This document shows, in pieces, positions 48,274 to 57,778 of a stretch of DNA of 57,855 nt; position 1 is the stretch's first letter, and each line of letters begins with the position of its first letter. Below the pieces are notes generated by a model. It was given only the letters and a program-made list of their open reading frames with translations. It was not told where the DNA came from and did not search any database. The position numbers and the translations under genes were made by a program. Origin of the DNA: an uncultured Alloprevotella sp. (lineage in GTDB: Bacteria > Bacteroidota > Bacteroidia > Bacteroidales > Bacteroidaceae); assembly GCA_944322325.1 (NCBI GenBank), contig CALUOQ010000015.1, forward strand, positions 1 through 57,855. The letters are read 5' to 3'.

Positions 48274-49863
48274 ATGGTAAGGAAATTCGAGTTTTTGGTA
48301 ATCGGCTCGGGTGTGGCCGGCATGAGTTATGCGCTACAGGTGGCCGAAGCCGGAAAAGGCAAAGTGGCGCTGGTATGCAAAACGACCCTTGACGAGGCCA
48401 ACACGGCCAAGGCGCAGGGAGGTGTAGCCTCGGTGACGAACCTCGAGGTGGACAACTTCGAGAAGCACATCCGCGACACGATGATTGCGGGCGACTACAT
48501 CAGCGACCCCGCGGCCGTCGAACAGGTGGTCAAGGGCGCTCCGGCGGGCATCAAGCGCTTGGTGGAGTGGGGCGTGCATTTCGATAAGAACGCCGAGGGA
48601 CAGTACGACCTGCACCGTGAGGGCGGCCATTCGGAGTTCCGCATCCTGCATCACGCCGACGACACGGGGTTTGAAATCCAGCGCGGCCTGATCGAGGCTG
48701 TAAGGCACCACCCGAACATCACGGTGCTGGAGAACCACTTTGCGGTCGAAATCATCACGCAGCACCACCTCGGCGTCGAGGTGACGCGCCGCACGCCCGA
48801 CATCGAGTGCTTCGGCGCCTACATCCTCGATCCCGACACGAAGAAAATCGACACCTTCCTTTCGAAGGTCACCATCCTCGCTACGGGCGGCTGCGGCGCC
48901 GTCTATGCGACGACGACCAACCCCAACATCGCCACGGGCGACGGCATCGCCATGGCCTACCGCGCCAAGGCCACCGTAAAGGACATGGAGTTTATCCAGT
49001 TCCACCCCACAGCCCTGTTCCACCCCGGCGAGACGCACCCGGCCTACCTCATTACGGAGGCCATGCGCGGTTACGGTGGCATCCTGCGCCTGCCGAATGG
49101 CGAGGAGTTCATGCAGAAGTACGACAAGCGCCTCTCGCTTGCGCCGCGCGACATCGTGGCCCGCGCCATCGACAAGGAGATGAAGATTCACGGTCTTGAC
49201 CACGTCTGTCTCGACGTCACGCACAAGGACCCCGACGAAACGAAACATCACTTCCCCAACATTTACGCCAAGTGCCTGAGTATCGGCATCGACATCACCC
49301 GGCAGTACATCCCCGTCGTACCCTGTGCGCACTACCTCTGCGGTGGCATCAAGGTGGACCTCGACGCCTGCTCGAGCATCCGCCGTCTGTACGCCGTCGG
49401 TGAGTGTTCGTGCACCGGCCTGCACGGCGGCAACCGCCTGGCCAGCAATTCGCTCATCGAGGCCGTCGTCTATGCCGACGCGGCCGCCCGCCATTCGCTG
49501 GCCCACATCGATGCGTATGACTTCAACACCGACGTGCCGGCCTGGAACGACGAGGGGATGCTCTCGAACGAAGAAAAAGTGCTCATTGCCCAAGACGCGA
49601 AAGAGGTGGGGCAGATTATGTCGAACTATGTCGGTATCGTGCGCAGCGACCTGCGCCTCCGGCGTGCGTGGACCCGCCTCGACCTGCTCTACGAGGAGAC
49701 TGAGGAACTCTTCAAGCGCGTCAAGGCCACGCGCGACATTTGCGAGCTGCGCAACATGATTAATGTGGGTTACCTCATCACCCGTCAGGCCATCGAGCGC
49801 AAGGAGAGCCGCGGCCTGCACTACACCATCGACTACCCCAAGCACGCATACAATTACAAATAA
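48274..49863 (+). CDS. nadB: L-aspartate oxidase
   Basis: 529 residues. Oxidises aspartate to iminoaspartate, the substrate of quinolinate synthase. Shows the FAD site FLVIGSGVAGMSYALQVAE, ANTAKAQGGVA, the substrate-binding REGGHSEFRILHH, EFIQFHPTAL and the active-site PCAHYLCGGIKVD, GECSCTGLHGGNRLASNSL. Start ATG at 48274; the frame from 47914 contains the repeat-encoded peptide and is rejected. It is 33 bases from the GH2 gene with no visible terminator, so the two may be co-transcribed. Partner nadA is about 19 kb away in this window. Confidence 0.96.
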   Translation: MVRKFEFLVIGSGVAGMSYALQVAEAGKGKVALVCKTTLDEANTAKAQGGVASVTNLEVDNFEKHIRDTMIAGDYISDPAAVEQVVKGAPAGIKRLVEWGVHFDKNAEGQYDLHREGGHSEFRILHHADDTGFEIQRGLIEAVRHHPNITVLENHFAVEIITQHHLGVEVTRRTPDIECFGAYILDPDTKKIDTFLSKVTILATGGCGAVYATTTNPNIATGDGIAMAYRAKATVKDMEFIQFHPTALFHPGETHPAYLITEAMRGYGGILRLPNGEEFMQKYDKRLSLAPRDIVARAIDKEMKIHGLDHVCLDVTHKDPDETKHHFPNIYAKCLSIGIDITRQYIPVVPCAHYLCGGIKVDLDACSSIRRLYAVGECSCTGLHGGNRLASNSLIEAVVYADAAARHSLAHIDAYDFNTDVPAWNDEGMLSNEEKVLIAQDAKEVGQIMSNYVGIVRSDLRLRRAWTRLDLLYEETEELFKRVKATRDICELRNMINVGYLITRQAIERKESRGLHYTIDYPKHAYNYK

Positions 49864-49896
49864 CTACTTCATGTTTCATTTAATCCCTGTTCGATT

Positions 49897-52383
49897 ATGA
49901 AAATCCGCCCCTTACTGCTGCTGGCCCTCGCGATGGCGGGGACCCACGCAGCGGCACAGCGCACGGAGACACTCCTCGAGCGCGGCTGGCGCTTCACGCA
50001 CCAGGACGACTCGGCGTGCATCGCGCCGGGCTACGACGACGGCCAGTGGGAGACCGTCACCGTGCCCCACGACTGGGCCATCACCGGTCCGTTCAGTTAC
50101 CTCAACGACCGCCAGAACGTGGCCATCACGCAGGACGGCCAGAAAGAGGCCATGGAGCACGCCGGCCGTACCGGCGGCCTGCCCTTTGTCGGGACGGGCT
50201 GGTACCGGCTGGACTTCGACGTGCCCGACTATCGCTCCGGGCGCCGCGTCGAACTGCTCTTCGACGGCGCCATGAGCCATCCGCGCGTCTACGTCAACGG
50301 CCATTACGCCGGCGGGTGGGAGTACGGCTACAACGCGTTCACCGTCGACATCACTCCGTACGTCAAGGCCAGCGGCAACACCCTGGCTGTGCGGCTGTAC
50401 AACGAGACGGAGCAGTCGCGCTGGTATCCCGGCGCCGGGCTCTACCGCAATGTCCACCTCGTCGTGACCGACAAGGCGCACATCCCGACGTGGGGCGTAC
50501 AGGTGCTCACGCCGCGCATCACGGACAGCGAAGCCACCGTTGAGCTGCGCACGGCCGTCAGCATTCCGGGTCCGCGCGACGGGTACCGACTCGCGATGGA
50601 CATAGTCGACCCGCAGGGCAAGACCGTGAGCACATCGGCTGTGGGGCTCGACGGCACGACGGACAGCCTCGTGTTCGAGACGTTCCGCGTGGCCGACCCA
50701 CAGCGCTGGGACCTCGATACGCCCAACCTGTACCGCGCCGTGACGCGGCTCTACGACGGCGACCGCCTCTGCGACAGTGTGACCACCACGTTCGGTCTCC
50801 GCACCATCGAGGTCGCCGCCGGGCGGGGCTTCCTGCTCAACGGGCGCGTCGTGAAGTTCAAGGGTGTCTGCAACCACGAGGACTTGGGGCCGCTGGGTAT
50901 GGCCGTGAACGAAAGCGCGCTGCGACGCCGCCTCCTGCAACTGAAGGACATGGGGGCGAACGCTATCCGCACGTCGCACAACATGCCGTCGCCCGAGCTT
51001 GTCCGCCTGTGCGACGAGATGGGCATTATGGTCATGGCCGAGTCGTTCGACGAGTGGCGCACGGCCAAGGTCGGTAACGGCTACCATAAGTACTTCGACC
51101 AGTGGGCGGAGCGCGATCTGGTGAACCTCGTCCGCCACTACCGCAACGCGCCCTCCGTCGTGATGTGGTGCGTCGGTAACGAAGTACCCGACCAGTACAA
51201 CCACAAGCAAGGGCCGAAGATGACGCACTGGCTGACGGCCATCTGCCACCGCGAGGACCCGACGCGGCCCGTCACGATGGGCATGGACGCGCCGGACGCC
51301 GTAGTGGGCAACAACATGGCCGCCGCGCTCGACGTCCCGGGCTTCAACTACCGTCCGTTCAAGTACCAGACGAATTATGACAAACTGCCCCAGGGCGTCA
51401 TCCTCGGCAGCGAGACGGCCTCGACCATCAGCGCCCGCGGCGTCTACAAGTTCCCCGTGACGCGCGGCTCGATGTGCAAGTACGACGACCACCAGGCCTC
51501 CTCGTACGACGTGGAGCACTGCGGATGGTCGAACCTGCCTGAGGACGACTGGATCTGGCACGACGACAAGTCTTGGGCAATGGGCGAATTTGTCTGGACC
51601 GGCCACGACTACCTCGGCGAACCGACGCCTTACTACTCCGACTGGCCCAGCCACTCCTCGCTCTTCGGCATCATCGACCTGGCCAACATCCCGAAAGACC
51701 GCTACTACCTCTACCGCAGTCATTGGGCTCCTGAGAAAGAGACCCTGCACGTCCTGCCCCACTGGACGTGGCCCGGGCGCGAAGGCGAGGTGACGCCGGT
51801 GTTCGTCTATACGAACCACCCGAGCGCGGAGCTCTTCGTGAACGGCGTGAGCCAGGGCCGCGTGACCAAGGACACGACGATCACTGTCGAAGGCTCGGCG
51901 ACGAAGGAGGACGAGGCCGCCCTGACGCGGCAGAAGCGTTACCGCCTGATGTGGCCCGACGTGAAATACGAGCCGGGCACGCTGAAAGTGGTGGCCTACG
52001 ACGCGGCCGGGAAGGCCGTGGCCGAGACCGAAGTGCACACCGCCGGCAAGGCCTACCGCCTCGAAGCCGTGGCCGACACGCTGCCCCTGCGTGCCGGAGG
52101 CAAGGACCTGTGTTACATCCGCGTCCGCATGCTCGACAAGGACGGCAACCTCGTTCCCGACGCCGGTCAGCTCGTCGAGTTCAGCGTGAAGGGCGTCGGC
52201 ACCTACAAAGCCGCCGCCAACGGCGACGCCACCTGCCTCGACCTCTTCCACGAACCCCGTATGCACCTCTTCAACGGCCAGCTGACGGCCATCGTCGCCA
52301 CGACCGACAAGGCCGGCACGTTCACCTTCACCGCCAAGGCCAAGGGCGTGAAGTCCGCCTCGGTGAAGTGCACCGTGAAGTAA
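49897..52383 (+). CDS. Secreted glycoside hydrolase family 2 enzyme with DUF4982-type C-terminus
   Basis: 828 residues with a signal peptide (MKIRPLLLLALAMAGTHAAAQ). A GH2 sugar-binding domain (about 25-200), an Ig-like domain (200-310) and a TIM barrel (310-610) are followed by DUF4982-like and Ig-like domains. The acid/base Glu429 is in MWCVGNEVPDQYN and the nucleophile Glu506 in VILGSETAS. GH2 enzymes of this type are beta-galactosidases or related glycosidases. The lack of a -7 box in the 33-base gap suggests read-through from nadB. No SusCD pair is near. The precise activity is unknown. Confidence 0.9.
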   Translation: MKIRPLLLLALAMAGTHAAAQRTETLLERGWRFTHQDDSACIAPGYDDGQWETVTVPHDWAITGPFSYLNDRQNVAITQDGQKEAMEHAGRTGGLPFVGTGWYRLDFDVPDYRSGRRVELLFDGAMSHPRVYVNGHYAGGWEYGYNAFTVDITPYVKASGNTLAVRLYNETEQSRWYPGAGLYRNVHLVVTDKAHIPTWGVQVLTPRITDSEATVELRTAVSIPGPRDGYRLAMDIVDPQGKTVSTSAVGLDGTTDSLVFETFRVADPQRWDLDTPNLYRAVTRLYDGDRLCDSVTTTFGLRTIEVAAGRGFLLNGRVVKFKGVCNHEDLGPLGMAVNESALRRRLLQLKDMGANAIRTSHNMPSPELVRLCDEMGIMVMAESFDEWRTAKVGNGYHKYFDQWAERDLVNLVRHYRNAPSVVMWCVGNEVPDQYNHKQGPKMTHWLTAICHREDPTRPVTMGMDAPDAVVGNNMAAALDVPGFNYRPFKYQTNYDKLPQGVILGSETASTISARGVYKFPVTRGSMCKYDDHQASSYDVEHCGWSNLPEDDWIWHDDKSWAMGEFVWTGHDYLGEPTPYYSDWPSHSSLFGIIDLANIPKDRYYLYRSHWAPEKETLHVLPHWTWPGREGEVTPVFVYTNHPSAELFVNGVSQGRVTKDTTITVEGSATKEDEAALTRQKRYRLMWPDVKYEPGTLKVVAYDAAGKAVAETEVHTAGKAYRLEAVADTLPLRAGGKDLCYIRVRMLDKDGNLVPDAGQLVEFSVKGVGTYKAAANGDATCLDLFHEPRMHLFNGQLTAIVATTDKAGTFTFTAKAKGVKSASVKCTVK

Positions 52384-52391
52384 GTTGCCGT

Positions 52392-52477
52392 CCGGACCGC
52401 GACGGTCCGGAACGTTCCTGATACCGCGAAGCGCCCTTTCCCGTCCTCCATGAGGAACGCGGAAAGGGCGTTTCGTT
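52392..52477 (+). terminator. Double hairpin terminator after the GH2 gene
   Basis: Hairpin CCGGACC/GGTCCGG (52392-52410), then stem CGCCCTTTCC (52432-52441)/GGAAAGGGCG (52461-52470) followed by TTTCGTTT. They lie 9 and 49 bases past the stop. Confidence 0.75.
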
Positions 52478-52478
52478 T

Positions 52479-52570
52479 GGCAAGTGTAGTCCCAGAAAAT
52501 CCTATCGTAGTCCTAGGATTTTCTATCGTAGTCCTAGGTTTTCCGGTCACTATAGGTCGGATTTCCCGTC
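52479..52570. repeat. Interspersed 21-bp-period palindromic repeat, copy 4 (diverged)
   Basis: Starts CAAGTGTAGTCCC, then units CTATCGTAGTCCTAGGATTTT and CTATCGTAGTCCTAGGTTTTC at 21-base spacing. The usual CGACAG is replaced by a CCTAGG-containing form. It lies just past the terminator of the GH2 gene. Confidence 0.78.
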
Positions 52571-52592
52571 GCGGCGGAATGCGTGCCGACCG

Positions 52593-52679
52593 CTACGTGA
52601 CGAGGTCGCGCCACTTCGTCATCAGGTGGAAGAATAGGAAGGCGAATATAGTAAGTAGTGCGCCGCATACATGACCCAT
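52593..52679 (-). CDS. Possible 28-residue membrane protein
   Basis: An ATG two bases after the TAA at 52682-52684 opens MGHVCGALLTIFAFLFFHLM, ending TKWRDLVT. It has one hydrophobic helix and a short basic tail. Tight spacing behind the degenerate locus suggests coupling. Too short for certainty, with no conserved motif. Confidence 0.3.
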   Translation of the reverse strand: MGHVCGALLTIFAFLFFHLMTKWRDLVT

Positions 52680-52681
52680 TC

Positions 52682-52972
52682 TTATTGTTTCTTAGTGAGA
52701 CGAACGGTACGCAGCAGGCGCTCCGAAAAAAGACGGTCGAAGAAGAAAATGAAGAAAACGCCGATGGGAGACAAATGAATATAGCGGGCCAAACGTTGGA
52801 CGGGATACGGTATCTGATCATTGCTTCGAAACCAGTAAAGAGTCCAAAGCAGAGGACGGCTGATACCCACATGAGCATTTGGAATATAAATAAAATATCC
52901 GCCTGCTCGGTGAATTTGTCGTTCTCAGAGCAGGGCGAGGATGTCGATGAGCTTTTTCCGGCGTTCGGTCAT
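52682..52972 (-). pseudogene. Degenerate small membrane-protein gene
   Basis: Starts MTERRKKLIDILALL (ATG at 52972) and stops at TGA 52925-52927. The next frame continues as ENDKFTEQADILFIFQ and then MLMWVSAVLCFGLFTGF, a plausible extension with a hydrophobic helix. A two-base loss in a TCTCTC-like run would join them. A second shift would be needed to reach the hydrophobic segment SPIGVFFIFFFDRLF that ends at TAA 52682. It could also be a sequencing error, or separate small ORFs. It is 75 bases downstream of the fucosidase gene and probably transcribed with it. Function is unknown. Confidence 0.4.
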
Positions 52973-53047
52973 GGCGAGATGGGGGATGAGGCTAAGATGG
53001 AACAGGTTTTGTCACGGTGTGGTATAACCGGGATGTGTATGTCGTTG

Positions 53048-54403
53048 TTACCAGGTCAGTTTGACCGTATCGACACAGCGCGTGCGCAGATGCGGGGAGA
53101 TCTGCAGGCGAAGCGTACTGCCGTCGTAGTCGAAAGCGACGGGGTCGCCAGTACGCAGCAGTGCAGCCGACTTTGGCGCGGCGGGAATGTTCCGGAGTTC
53201 GATGGCCTTGTGGAAATTGGGAAAGGCGTGTACGTATATGACGGAGTCGCCCTTGAGCGTCGTGGGCTGGTTGTGCCGTTCTGGGAAATCGCCGCCCGTG
53301 ACGTCGTAGACCGACTCGCCCGAGTGCTTCATCCACTGGCCGATTTCCTCCCACGCTTGGAGCGCCTCGGGGGGTATGCTGCCGTCGGGAGCGGGACCGA
53401 CGTTGGCCAGGAAATTGCCGCCCCAGGCGCGCAGGATGACGAGTTTCTCGATGACGTCAGCGCCCGTGTCCATGCGGTCGCTGGTCGAGTAGCTCCACCA
53501 GCGGCTGGGCCAGCAGGGGTCGTTGGTTTCGAACCAGCCAGCGAAGCGTTTGGTGGGCAGGGCACCCTCCGAGTCGCCAAAGTCGCCGGGTTCGCCGTTG
53601 CGGCGGTTGATGACGATGCCTGGCTGTAGGCGGCGCACTTCGTCGTTGGTGATCTCGCGGTTGCCGCCGTCGAACCAAAGCAGGTCCACTCGCCCGTACT
53701 GGGTGAGCAGTTCGCGTACTTGATTGGCCGCCCGCTCCCGCCGCGCCTCGTCGTGACCGGCAGGTTTTTCGGGTAGCTTGTCTATTTTGTGGTGGTCGAC
53801 GTCCAGAACGCTTCGGCCGGAGTAGTCCCAGTTGCGGTAAGGGGCGTCGAAGCGCCAATCGGGTGGCGAGTAGTAAAGCCCTACCTTAATGCCGTGTTTG
53901 TGGCAGGCATCGGTAAATTCGCGGACGAGGTCGCGGCCCTTCAGTTTCTGCTCGACGCCGAAGTCGCTGTACTTGCTGGGCCACATGGTATATCCGTCGT
54001 GATGCTTCGTCGTGAAGACGATGTACCGGAAGCCGGCTCGTTTAGCCAGGCGTACGATTTTGTCGGCGTCGAAGCGTTTGGGATTCCACCGGTCGGCGAG
54101 TGCCCAGTACTCGGTGGGTGTGATTTCCCCGTCTTCCCACGATTTGTTGGCGAGCATCCCCCATGATAGGTCGATGCCGCCGTGGACGGACGAAATGCCG
54201 AAGTGGATGAAGAGGCCGAAGCCCTCGCGCGGAAACCACTGGGCGTCGGGGTGAGTGTTTTGCAGTGAGGTCGACACTCCGGCCTGCGAGGCGTTCTGCC
54301 CAAGGATTGTGTGTTGGGCTTCCGCGACTTTGTCATTTTGTGCAAGGGCACAGCAGGCACAACAGAAGCCTGCGTGCAGCAGGAACAGTCTTACGTGTTT
54401 CAT
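53048..54403 (-). CDS. Secreted alpha-L-fucosidase, GH29
   Basis: 451 residues from the ATG at 54403. Releases terminal alpha-L-fucose from glycans. A signal peptide (MKHVRLFLLHAGFCCACCALAQ) is visible. WFPREGFGLFIHFGISSVHGG starts the catalytic barrel, and the nucleophile Asp245 is in LLWFDGGNREI. EDGEITPTEYW, YIVFTTKHHDGYTMWPSKYSDF and GGNFLANVGPAPDGSI are family motifs. The last about 110 residues form a C-terminal beta-sandwich. The mutS stop is 66 bases upstream; co-transcription with mutS is possible but not shown. Confidence 0.93.
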   Translation of the reverse strand: MKHVRLFLLHAGFCCACCALAQNDKVAEAQHTILGQNASQAGVSTSLQNTHPDAQWFPREGFGLFIHFGISSVHGGIDLSWGMLANKSWEDGEITPTEYWALADRWNPKRFDADKIVRLAKRAGFRYIVFTTKHHDGYTMWPSKYSDFGVEQKLKGRDLVREFTDACHKHGIKVGLYYSPPDWRFDAPYRNWDYSGRSVLDVDHHKIDKLPEKPAGHDEARRERAANQVRELLTQYGRVDLLWFDGGNREITNDEVRRLQPGIVINRRNGEPGDFGDSEGALPTKRFAGWFETNDPCWPSRWWSYSTSDRMDTGADVIEKLVILRAWGGNFLANVGPAPDGSIPPEALQAWEEIGQWMKHSGESVYDVTGGDFPERHNQPTTLKGDSVIYVHAFPNFHKAIELRNIPAAPKSAALLRTGDPVAFDYDGSTLRLQISPHLRTRCVDTVKLTW

Positions 54404-54469
54404 GTTTATTGAAATTATAGATGTGAGAAAATCGGTCATAGTTGTTGGGAGGACGGGGAGGCGCGGGCC

Positions 54470-57082
54470 TCAGGGTTTGCCGCCCACGATTTGCTTGATG
54501 TCGTTGAGCTTGTTGAGGGCTTCGAGGGGCGTCAGGCGGTTGACGTCGAGATGGAGCAGCTCGTCGCGGATTTGGCAGAGCACGGGGTCGTCGAGCTGGA
54601 AGAAGTTGAGCTGTACACCGTCGGCGCGGGGCGTCCCGTCGGGCACAGGCGTGGAGACGCCGCCCGCATTGTTGCGCTCGAGTTCGTGGAGGATGACTTC
54701 GGCACGTTCCACGATGGATCGTGGCATACCGGCCAGACGTGCCACGTGGATGCCGAACGAGTGCTCGCTGCCGCCGGGTACGAGCTTGCGCAGGAAGACT
54801 ACGCGCCCCTCGACCTCGCGTACGGAGACGTTGAAGTTCTTGATGCGCTCGAAGTGCTTCGCCATTTCGTTCAGTTCGTGATAGTGCGTGGCGAAGAGGG
54901 TGCGGGCGTGGCCACGGGGGCTTTGGTGGATGTACTCGACGATGGCCCAAGCGATGGAGATGCCGTCGTAGGTGGACGTGCCGCGCCCCAGCTCGTCGAA
55001 GAGTACGAGGCTGCGCCCAGTGAGGTTGTTCATGATGTTGGCGGCCTCGCTCATCTCGACCATGAAGGTGCTCTCGCCGACCGAGATGTTGTCGCTGGCG
55101 CCGACGCGCGTAAAGATTTTGTCGACCAGGCCGACGCGGGCACTTTCGGCCGGTACGAACGAACCTATCTGGGCCAGCAGGGTGATGAGCGCGGTCTGCC
55201 GGAGGAGGGCGCTCTTACCGGCCATGTTGGGACCGGTGATAATGATGATTTGCTGTTGCTCGCTGTCGAGCACGACGTCGTTGGCCACGTATGTTTCGCC
55301 CGGCGGCATGAGGGTCTCGATGACCGGGTGGCGGCCCTGCCGGATGTCGATGACGAGGGAGTCGTCTACGACGGGGCGCACGTAGTGCCTCTGCTCGGCC
55401 ACGGTGGCAAAGGAATGGAGACAGTCCAGCTCGGCCACGACGCTGGCGTCGGTTTGCAGGGCGCCGATGTGGCAGGCTGTGGCCTGCACCAGTTCGGTGA
55501 AGAGCCGCAGTTCGAGTGCCAGAATCTTGTCCTCGGCGCCGAGTATTTTTTCTTCGTACTCCTTCAGTTCCTGGGTGATGTAGCGTTCGGCGTTGGCCAG
55601 CGTCTGTTTGCGCACCCATTCCGGCGGGACAAGCTCCTTGTACGTATTGCGTACCTCGATGTAGTAGCCGAACACATTGTTGAAGCCGATTTTCAGACTC
55701 TGGATACCGGTGGCCTCGCTTTCGCGCTGCTGGATGCGCAGGAGGTAGTCCTTGCTCGAAGTCGAGAGGGAGCGCAGTTCGTCGAGTTCGGCATTGACGC
55801 CGTCGGCGATATAGCCCCCCTTGCCCAGCAGGGCGGGTGGGTCGGGGCGCAGCTCGCGGGCGATGCGGTCGCGCAGCAGGGAGCAGGGGTCGAGGCGGCG
55901 GCTCATGCGGTGGAGGGTGTCGTCGGTGGCCTGTTCGCAGACCTCCTTCAGCGGAGCGATGGCGTCGAGGGCCAGCCGGAGCTGCTGCATTTCGCGCGGG
56001 GTGACGCGGCCGACGGCAACCTTGGAGACGATGCGTTCCAGATCGCCGATGACAGACAGTTGCTCGTGGACCTGTTCGCGAAACGCCGGTTCGCGGAAGA
56101 AATACTCTACGCCGTCCTGACGGGCGGCAATGGCCTTGACGTCGCGCAGGGGGAAAAGCAGCCAGCGGTGGAGCAGGCGGGCGCCCATGGGAGTGAGGGT
56201 GCGGTCGATGACGCTGAGCAGCGACGTGCCTCCCTCGTTCATGGGTTGTATCAGTTCGAGGTTGCGGATGCTGAACTTGTCGAGGCGCACGTAGCGCTCC
56301 TCCTCGATGCGATGGATGGCAGCAATGTGGGCCGTCTGGGTGTGCTGAGTGAGTTCGAGGTAAGTCATTACGGCGCCGGCCGCCACGGTGGCAGCGGTCA
56401 GGTGGTCGATGCCGAAACCTTTCAGGTTGTTTACCTGGAAATGTTTCAGCAGTTTTCCGCGGGCGGTGGCTTCCGAGAACGCCCAGTCGTCGAGCTCGAA
56501 CACGAAATAGCGCGTGCCGAAGTTCTCCTCGAACTGGCGGCGTCGGCCGCGTTCGTACAAAATTTCCTTGGGGGCGAAGTTGGCCAGCAGCTTGTCGACG
56601 TATTCAGGTGTACCTTCGCCGACGAGAAACTCACCGGTGGATATGTCGAGAAAGGCGACGCCGCAGGTGCCGCGGCCGAAGTGGATGGCGGCGAGAAAGT
56701 TGTTTTCCTTGCAGTTGAGGACGTTGTCGGTGAGCGCTACGCCGGGAGTGACAAGTTCCGTGATGCCGCGCTTCACCAGTTTCTTGGTGAGTTTGGGGTC
56801 TTCGAGCTGGTCGCAGATGGCCACACGGTGTCCGGCGCGGATGAGCTTGGGCAGATAGGTGTCCAAGGCGTGATGGGGAAATCCCGCCATCTCCGTGGCG
56901 GCAGTCGTACCTTTGTTGTTGCGCCGCGTGAGGGTGATGCCCAAGATTTGCGAAGCCGTCACGGCGTCCTCGCAGTAGGTTTCGTAGAAGTCGCCGCAGC
57001 GGAAGAGCAAAATGGCGTCCGGGTGCTGCGACTTCAGGTCGTGAAACTGTTTCATCATGGGGGTCAATGACTCTTTCTCCAT
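54470..57082 (-). CDS. mutS: DNA mismatch repair protein MutS
   Basis: 870 residues, full length. Recognises mismatches and small loops. The N-terminal mismatch-contact motif is Phe32-Tyr-Glu34 in RCGDFYETY. Walker [14 protein letters not shown] (around residue 615), the SGVGASDN-like signature as [10 protein letters not shown], and Walker [17 protein letters not shown] follow. The C-terminal helix-turn-helix with [21 protein letters not shown] is present. No -7 box is clear; a TACTTTTA sequence upstream is a near match. MutL is outside the window. Confidence 0.97.
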   Translation of the reverse strand: MEKESLTPMMKQFHDLKSQHPDAILLFRCGDFYETYCEDAVTASQILGITLTRRNNKGTTAATEMAGFPHHALDTYLPKLIRAGHRVAICDQLEDPKLTKKLVKRGITELVTPGVALTDNVLNCKENNFLAAIHFGRGTCGVAFLDISTGEFLVGEGTPEYVDKLLANFAPKEILYERGRRRQFEENFGTRYFVFELDDWAFSEATARGKLLKHFQVNNLKGFGIDHLTAATVAAGAVMTYLELTQHTQTAHIAAIHRIEEERYVRLDKFSIRNLELIQPMNEGGTSLLSVIDRTLTPMGARLLHRWLLFPLRDVKAIAARQDGVEYFFREPAFREQVHEQLSVIGDLERIVSKVAVGRVTPREMQQLRLALDAIAPLKEVCEQATDDTLHRMSRRLDPCSLLRDRIARELRPDPPALLGKGGYIADGVNAELDELRSLSTSSKDYLLRIQQRESEATGIQSLKIGFNNVFGYYIEVRNTYKELVPPEWVRKQTLANAERYITQELKEYEEKILGAEDKILALELRLFTELVQATACHIGALQTDASVVAELDCLHSFATVAEQRHYVRPVVDDSLVIDIRQGRHPVIETLMPPGETYVANDVVLDSEQQQIIIITGPNMAGKSALLRQTALITLLAQIGSFVPAESARVGLVDKIFTRVGASDNISVGESTFMVEMSEAANIMNNLTGRSLVLFDELGRGTSTYDGISIAWAIVEYIHQSPRGHARTLFATHYHELNEMAKHFERIKNFNVSVREVEGRVVFLRKLVPGGSEHSFGIHVARLAGMPRSIVERAEVILHELERNNAGGVSTPVPDGTPRADGVQLNFFQLDDPVLCQIRDELLHLDVNRLTPLEALNKLNDIKQIVGGKP

Positions 57083-57128
57083 AGCGTGCGGCGATTCTTT
57101 TTAGCAGGTAAAAGTACGAATTTCCGGC

Positions 57129-57671
57129 TTACTGGCCATTGGCGGCGGCCAATTTCTTCCACATCTCCCAGATGAGGATGCCGGCACTGACCGAGACATT
57201 CAGAGAGTGCTTCGTGCCGAACTGGGGAATTTCGAGGCAACCCGTGCAGGCGTCGACCACATTTTGGGCAACGCCTTTCACCTCGTTGCCCAATACGATA
57301 GCGTAGCGCCGTCCGGCATCGGGCTGAAACTGATGGAGCGGGGTGCTTCCTTCTACCTGCTCGGCGGCCAGTACGTGGTAGCCTTCGTGGAGCAAGTGGC
57401 TGACGGCTTCAAGCGTATCAGCGCAGTAGGTCCATTCCACGGCGTCCTCGGCGCCCAGTGCGGTTTTGTGGATTTCGGCCGACGGGGGGCAGGCGGTGAT
57501 GCCGCAGAGGTAGATGTGTGCCACGCGGAAGGCGTCCGACGTCCGGAATACGGCGCCGACGTTGTGCAGGCTGCGGATGTTGTCGAGTACGACGACGAGG
57601 GGAAGTTTTGGCGTCCGTTTGAATTCGTCGACGCTCAGGCGGTTGAGTTCTTCAGCTAAAAGTTTGTGCAT
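57129..57671 (-). CDS. SpoU/TrmH-family RNA 2'-O-methyltransferase
   Basis: 180 residues. VVLDNIRSLHNVGAVFRTSDAFRV, AIVLGNEVKGVAQ and IPQFGTKHSLNVSVSAGILIWEMWKK are the three SPOUT motifs that bind S-adenosylmethionine. Methylates ribose in tRNA or rRNA; which one is not deducible. 46 bases separate its stop from the mutS start. Confidence 0.92.
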   Translation of the reverse strand: MHKLLAEELNRLSVDEFKRTPKLPLVVVLDNIRSLHNVGAVFRTSDAFRVAHIYLCGITACPPSAEIHKTALGAEDAVEWTYCADTLEAVSHLLHEGYHVLAAEQVEGSTPLHQFQPDAGRRYAIVLGNEVKGVAQNVVDACTGCLEIPQFGTKHSLNVSVSAGILIWEMWKKLAAANGQ

Positions 57672-57698
57672 GGTGATACAATATGGATGGAGAGGAAC

Positions 57699-57735
57699 GA
57701 AAAAAGAACTGCCCCCGGCGTGCGGAGGCAGTTCT
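57699..57735 (-). terminator. Terminator of the gene at the right edge
   Basis: Stem AGAACTGCC/GGCAGTTCT (57705-57713/57727-57735) followed on the minus strand by TTTTTTCG, about 44 bases past the stop of the partial gene. Confidence 0.85.
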
Positions 57736-57778
57736 CGTTGAGTGTGAATGGCATGCTCTAAAGTCGTGCCAAGGGGAT

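Noticed and set aside
49912-52266. 784-codon minus-strand frame opposite the GH2 gene
   Set aside because: Shadow in a GC-rich gene; the plus-strand GH2 motifs and catalytic residues explain the coding strand.
54491-57070. 859-codon plus-strand frame opposite mutS
   Set aside because: Shadow frame on the opposite strand of mutS; the mutS motifs on the minus strand are complete.
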